From contig JAJWCP010000022.1 in assembly GCA_021617435.1 (NCBI GenBank), forward strand, positions 1-14,756: a DNA stretch of 14,756 nt. Direction: 5' to 3'. A program made the position numbers and the translations under genes. This DNA is from Pseudomonadota bacterium (GTDB lineage Bacteria > Pseudomonadota > Alphaproteobacteria > RF32 > CAG-239). Numbering within the stretch: the stretch's first letter is position 1; the number at the start of each line of letters is the position of its first letter. The notes beneath the pieces were generated by a model, which saw only the letters and a program-made list of their open reading frames with translations, ran no database searches and was not told the origin of the DNA. Of this stretch, positions 13,774 through 14,756 are shown piece after piece.

Positions 13774-13853
13774 GCCGCTGTAGCTCAGTGGTAGAGCACG
13801 TCATTGGTAATGACGGGGTCGCAAGTCCGATAATTGCACAATATCGCGCACCA
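13774..13853 (+). tRNA. tRNA-Thr(GGU)-like gene with defective 3' end, possibly a pseudogene
   Basis: The 5' half is a good tRNA: acceptor GCCGCTG, TA, D stem GCTC/GAGC, and anticodon stem CGTCA/TGACG around TTGGTAA with anticodon GGU (Thr). The 3' half fails. The T stem GCAAG/ATTGC has a mismatch at its loop end, and the T loop starts TCCGA instead of TTCGA. About five extra bases precede the acceptor strand, and ATCGCGC before ACCA (13850-13853) does not pair with the 5' acceptor. A terminator-like hairpin follows. It is either a decayed or disrupted tRNA gene or a remnant of an integration site. I doubt it yields a chargeable tRNA. Confidence 0.5.
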
Positions 13854-13859
13854 GTTTTG

Positions 13860-13886
13860 AAAAAGCACCTTACAAGGTGTCTTTTT
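13860..13886 (+). terminator. Terminator-like hairpin after the tRNA-like gene
   Basis: CACCT (13866-13870) pairs with AGGTG (13875-13879) around TACA, extended by a G-T pair. An A run precedes it and a T run (13882-13886) follows. Its position 7 bases after the ACCA is usual for a tRNA transcript end. Confidence 0.65.
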
Positions 13887-14225
13887 GCTTTATCAGGGAG
13901 CTGCGTCAGGAATTTTGAAAAATCGAACCTAAGTCCGACTAAAGAACAAAATCAACCTTCGTTTATTATTTATTTTGTTGCAAATTTTTGAGTCACTAAA
14001 TCAGTTTTGCATTGTTTTTGTATCTTATAGACAAATTTTAAAAGGTTTTTCATTCTTCTATCTTTTTATCTGGATTTTTTTCGTTTCCTGTTATATACTT
14101 CTCTATAGGCATTAGCAGTCCCTCCAATAGTGTTTTGGCGAACCGATTATATTCCTTTTTTATAATTTTGGATACTGCTTTTGCCCTTAATTTTATGTAG
14201 AAGCCCACATTGTTGAGAGAAAAAG
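13887..14225. other. AT-rich gene-poor stretch
   Basis: No convincing gene, RNA or mobile element is seen here. It holds a second copy of the octamer AAGTCCGA (13931-13938), also present in the tRNA-like T arm (13823-13830), and a short minus-strand open frame listed separately. Base use is more AT-rich than in the operons to the left. It may be the edge of an acquired segment. Confidence 0.4.
14050..14208 (-). pseudogene. Possible gene remnant or small ORF, 52 codons
   Basis: On the minus strand a frame from GTG (14208) to TGA (14050) reads as a charged, protein-like sequence (IIKKEYNRFAKTLLEGLL, then MPIEKYITGNEKNPDKKIEE). A TAG lies further upstream in frame, before any ATG that would give a full protein, so it may be the surviving tail of a lost gene. 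Inside it, an ATG preceded by GGAGGG could start a 20-residue peptide. No family is recognised. Confidence 0.25.
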
Positions 14226-14756
14226 ATGAAATTATACCATTATGCTCCTAAAGGAAATACAGTTCTTGAAAATGGACTTTTGTCTTTTGCTAAAAATCCT
14301 GAGGCAAATTTAAAATATTATATCCGACGTTCAGGGGCAAATACATTTGAAGGTATATTAAAATGGTTTGAAAGTTGTTTTACAGGACGCAGCCGTGCCA
14401 TAAGAGCATTTACCGAACCAATTAAGTGGAATGAAAACTCTCTTTCCTTGAAAGATTTTGTTGAAAAAGCCGATTTGTTTTCAATAGATGTTGACGCTTT
14501 ACAAAAAGATGGTCTGCTTGAATGTATTTATTTCAGCCCCTCTGTTGCCAATATTCCAAACTTAAAAAAAAATAATAATGCGGACGAGCTGTTAATTAAA
14601 TTATACGGAATAAAAGATATCAGCCAATATCCGATTGACTGGAGCCTTTGTAATGATAAATTAAAACATAGGTTTGAATTTGTACCATACTATCTTCTTG
14701 TGATAAAAAGGGGCGCTATTCTTCAAAAATACATAAAATTAGTATCACCGAAAAAG
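14226..14756 (+). CDS. Unrecognised protein, C-terminus cut by window edge, at least 177 aa
   Basis: An open frame runs from ATG 14226 to the last base with no stop, so the true end lies outside. GAGAG lies about 9 bases before the start. The protein begins MKLYHYAPKGNTVLENGLLS and continues with charged, globular sequence (for example FTGRSRAIRAF, LFSIDVDALQKDGLLE, ELLIKLYGIKDISQYPIDW). There is no signal peptide or membrane segment. The opening LYHY...VLENGL vaguely recalls the first strand and helix of ADP-ribosyltransferase-fold proteins such as DarT or Tpt1. That likeness is weak, and I cannot place catalytic residues. Codon use is more AT-rich than in the left-hand operons, which fits acquired DNA. 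Confidence 0.65.
   Translation, partial: MKLYHYAPKGNTVLENGLLSFAKNPEANLKYYIRRSGANTFEGILKWFESCFTGRSRAIRAFTEPIKWNENSLSLKDFVEKADLFSIDVDALQKDGLLECIYFSPSVANIPNLKKNNNADELLIKLYGIKDISQYPIDWSLCNDKLKHRFEFVPYYLLVIKRGAILQKYIKLVSPKK

Overview
The window looks like a chromosomal piece of a small-genome, AT-rich alphaproteobacterium, probably an uncultured gut or host-associated lineage. I infer this from four things. A DusB/NifR3-type tRNA-dihydrouridine synthase sits directly beside trkA, which looks like a shortened form of the alphaproteobacterial nifR3-ntr-trkA cluster. There is a bacterial queuine tRNA-ribosyltransferase. There are secreted proteins built of cysteine-rich repeats, which I associate (from memory) with gut alphaproteobacterial metagenomes. 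The housekeeping genes share an AT-rich but GCG/GGC-using codon style. No species can be named.

Layout. Positions 117-4184 (+) form a tight four-gene operon: a MinD/FlhG-like ATPase, a membrane-anchored J-domain/SH3 protein, tgt, and a LOG-family nucleotide-binding protein. It ends at a terminator at 4202-4232 that also serves the opposite strand. Positions 4246-7763 hold two divergent, related cysteine-rich repeat genes. The left one (-) has a promoter, a ribosome binding site and a signal peptide. The right one (+) is a 5'-truncated partner with none of these. They share a perfect 224-bp inverted repeat (4824-5047 and 7028-7251) in matching reading phase. Each 3' end has its own terminator.

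Positions 7944-13585 (-) are a second operon, read right to left: a two-helix membrane coiled-coil protein of unknown function, dus, trkA, a NADAR-like protein, and a MESH1-like HD hydrolase. After 13600 come a divergent promoter region, a tRNA-Thr-like gene whose 3' end does not fold, a terminator-like hairpin, a gene-poor AT-rich stretch, and an unrecognised gene running off the right edge.

How it fits together. The most notable structure is the cysteine-rich locus. Recombination between its inverted repeats would flip about 2 kb carrying the only promoter and the first 476 codons of the expressed gene. It would then be joined in frame to the alternative C-terminus of the right-hand copy. 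I read this as an antigenic-variation-like switch with one expressed head and two alternative tails. No recombinase gene is in the window, so RecA-type homologous recombination is the simplest mechanism. The rest is mostly tRNA modification (tgt, dus), ion transport control (trkA) and nucleotide-signal turnover (NADAR-like, MESH1-like, LOG).
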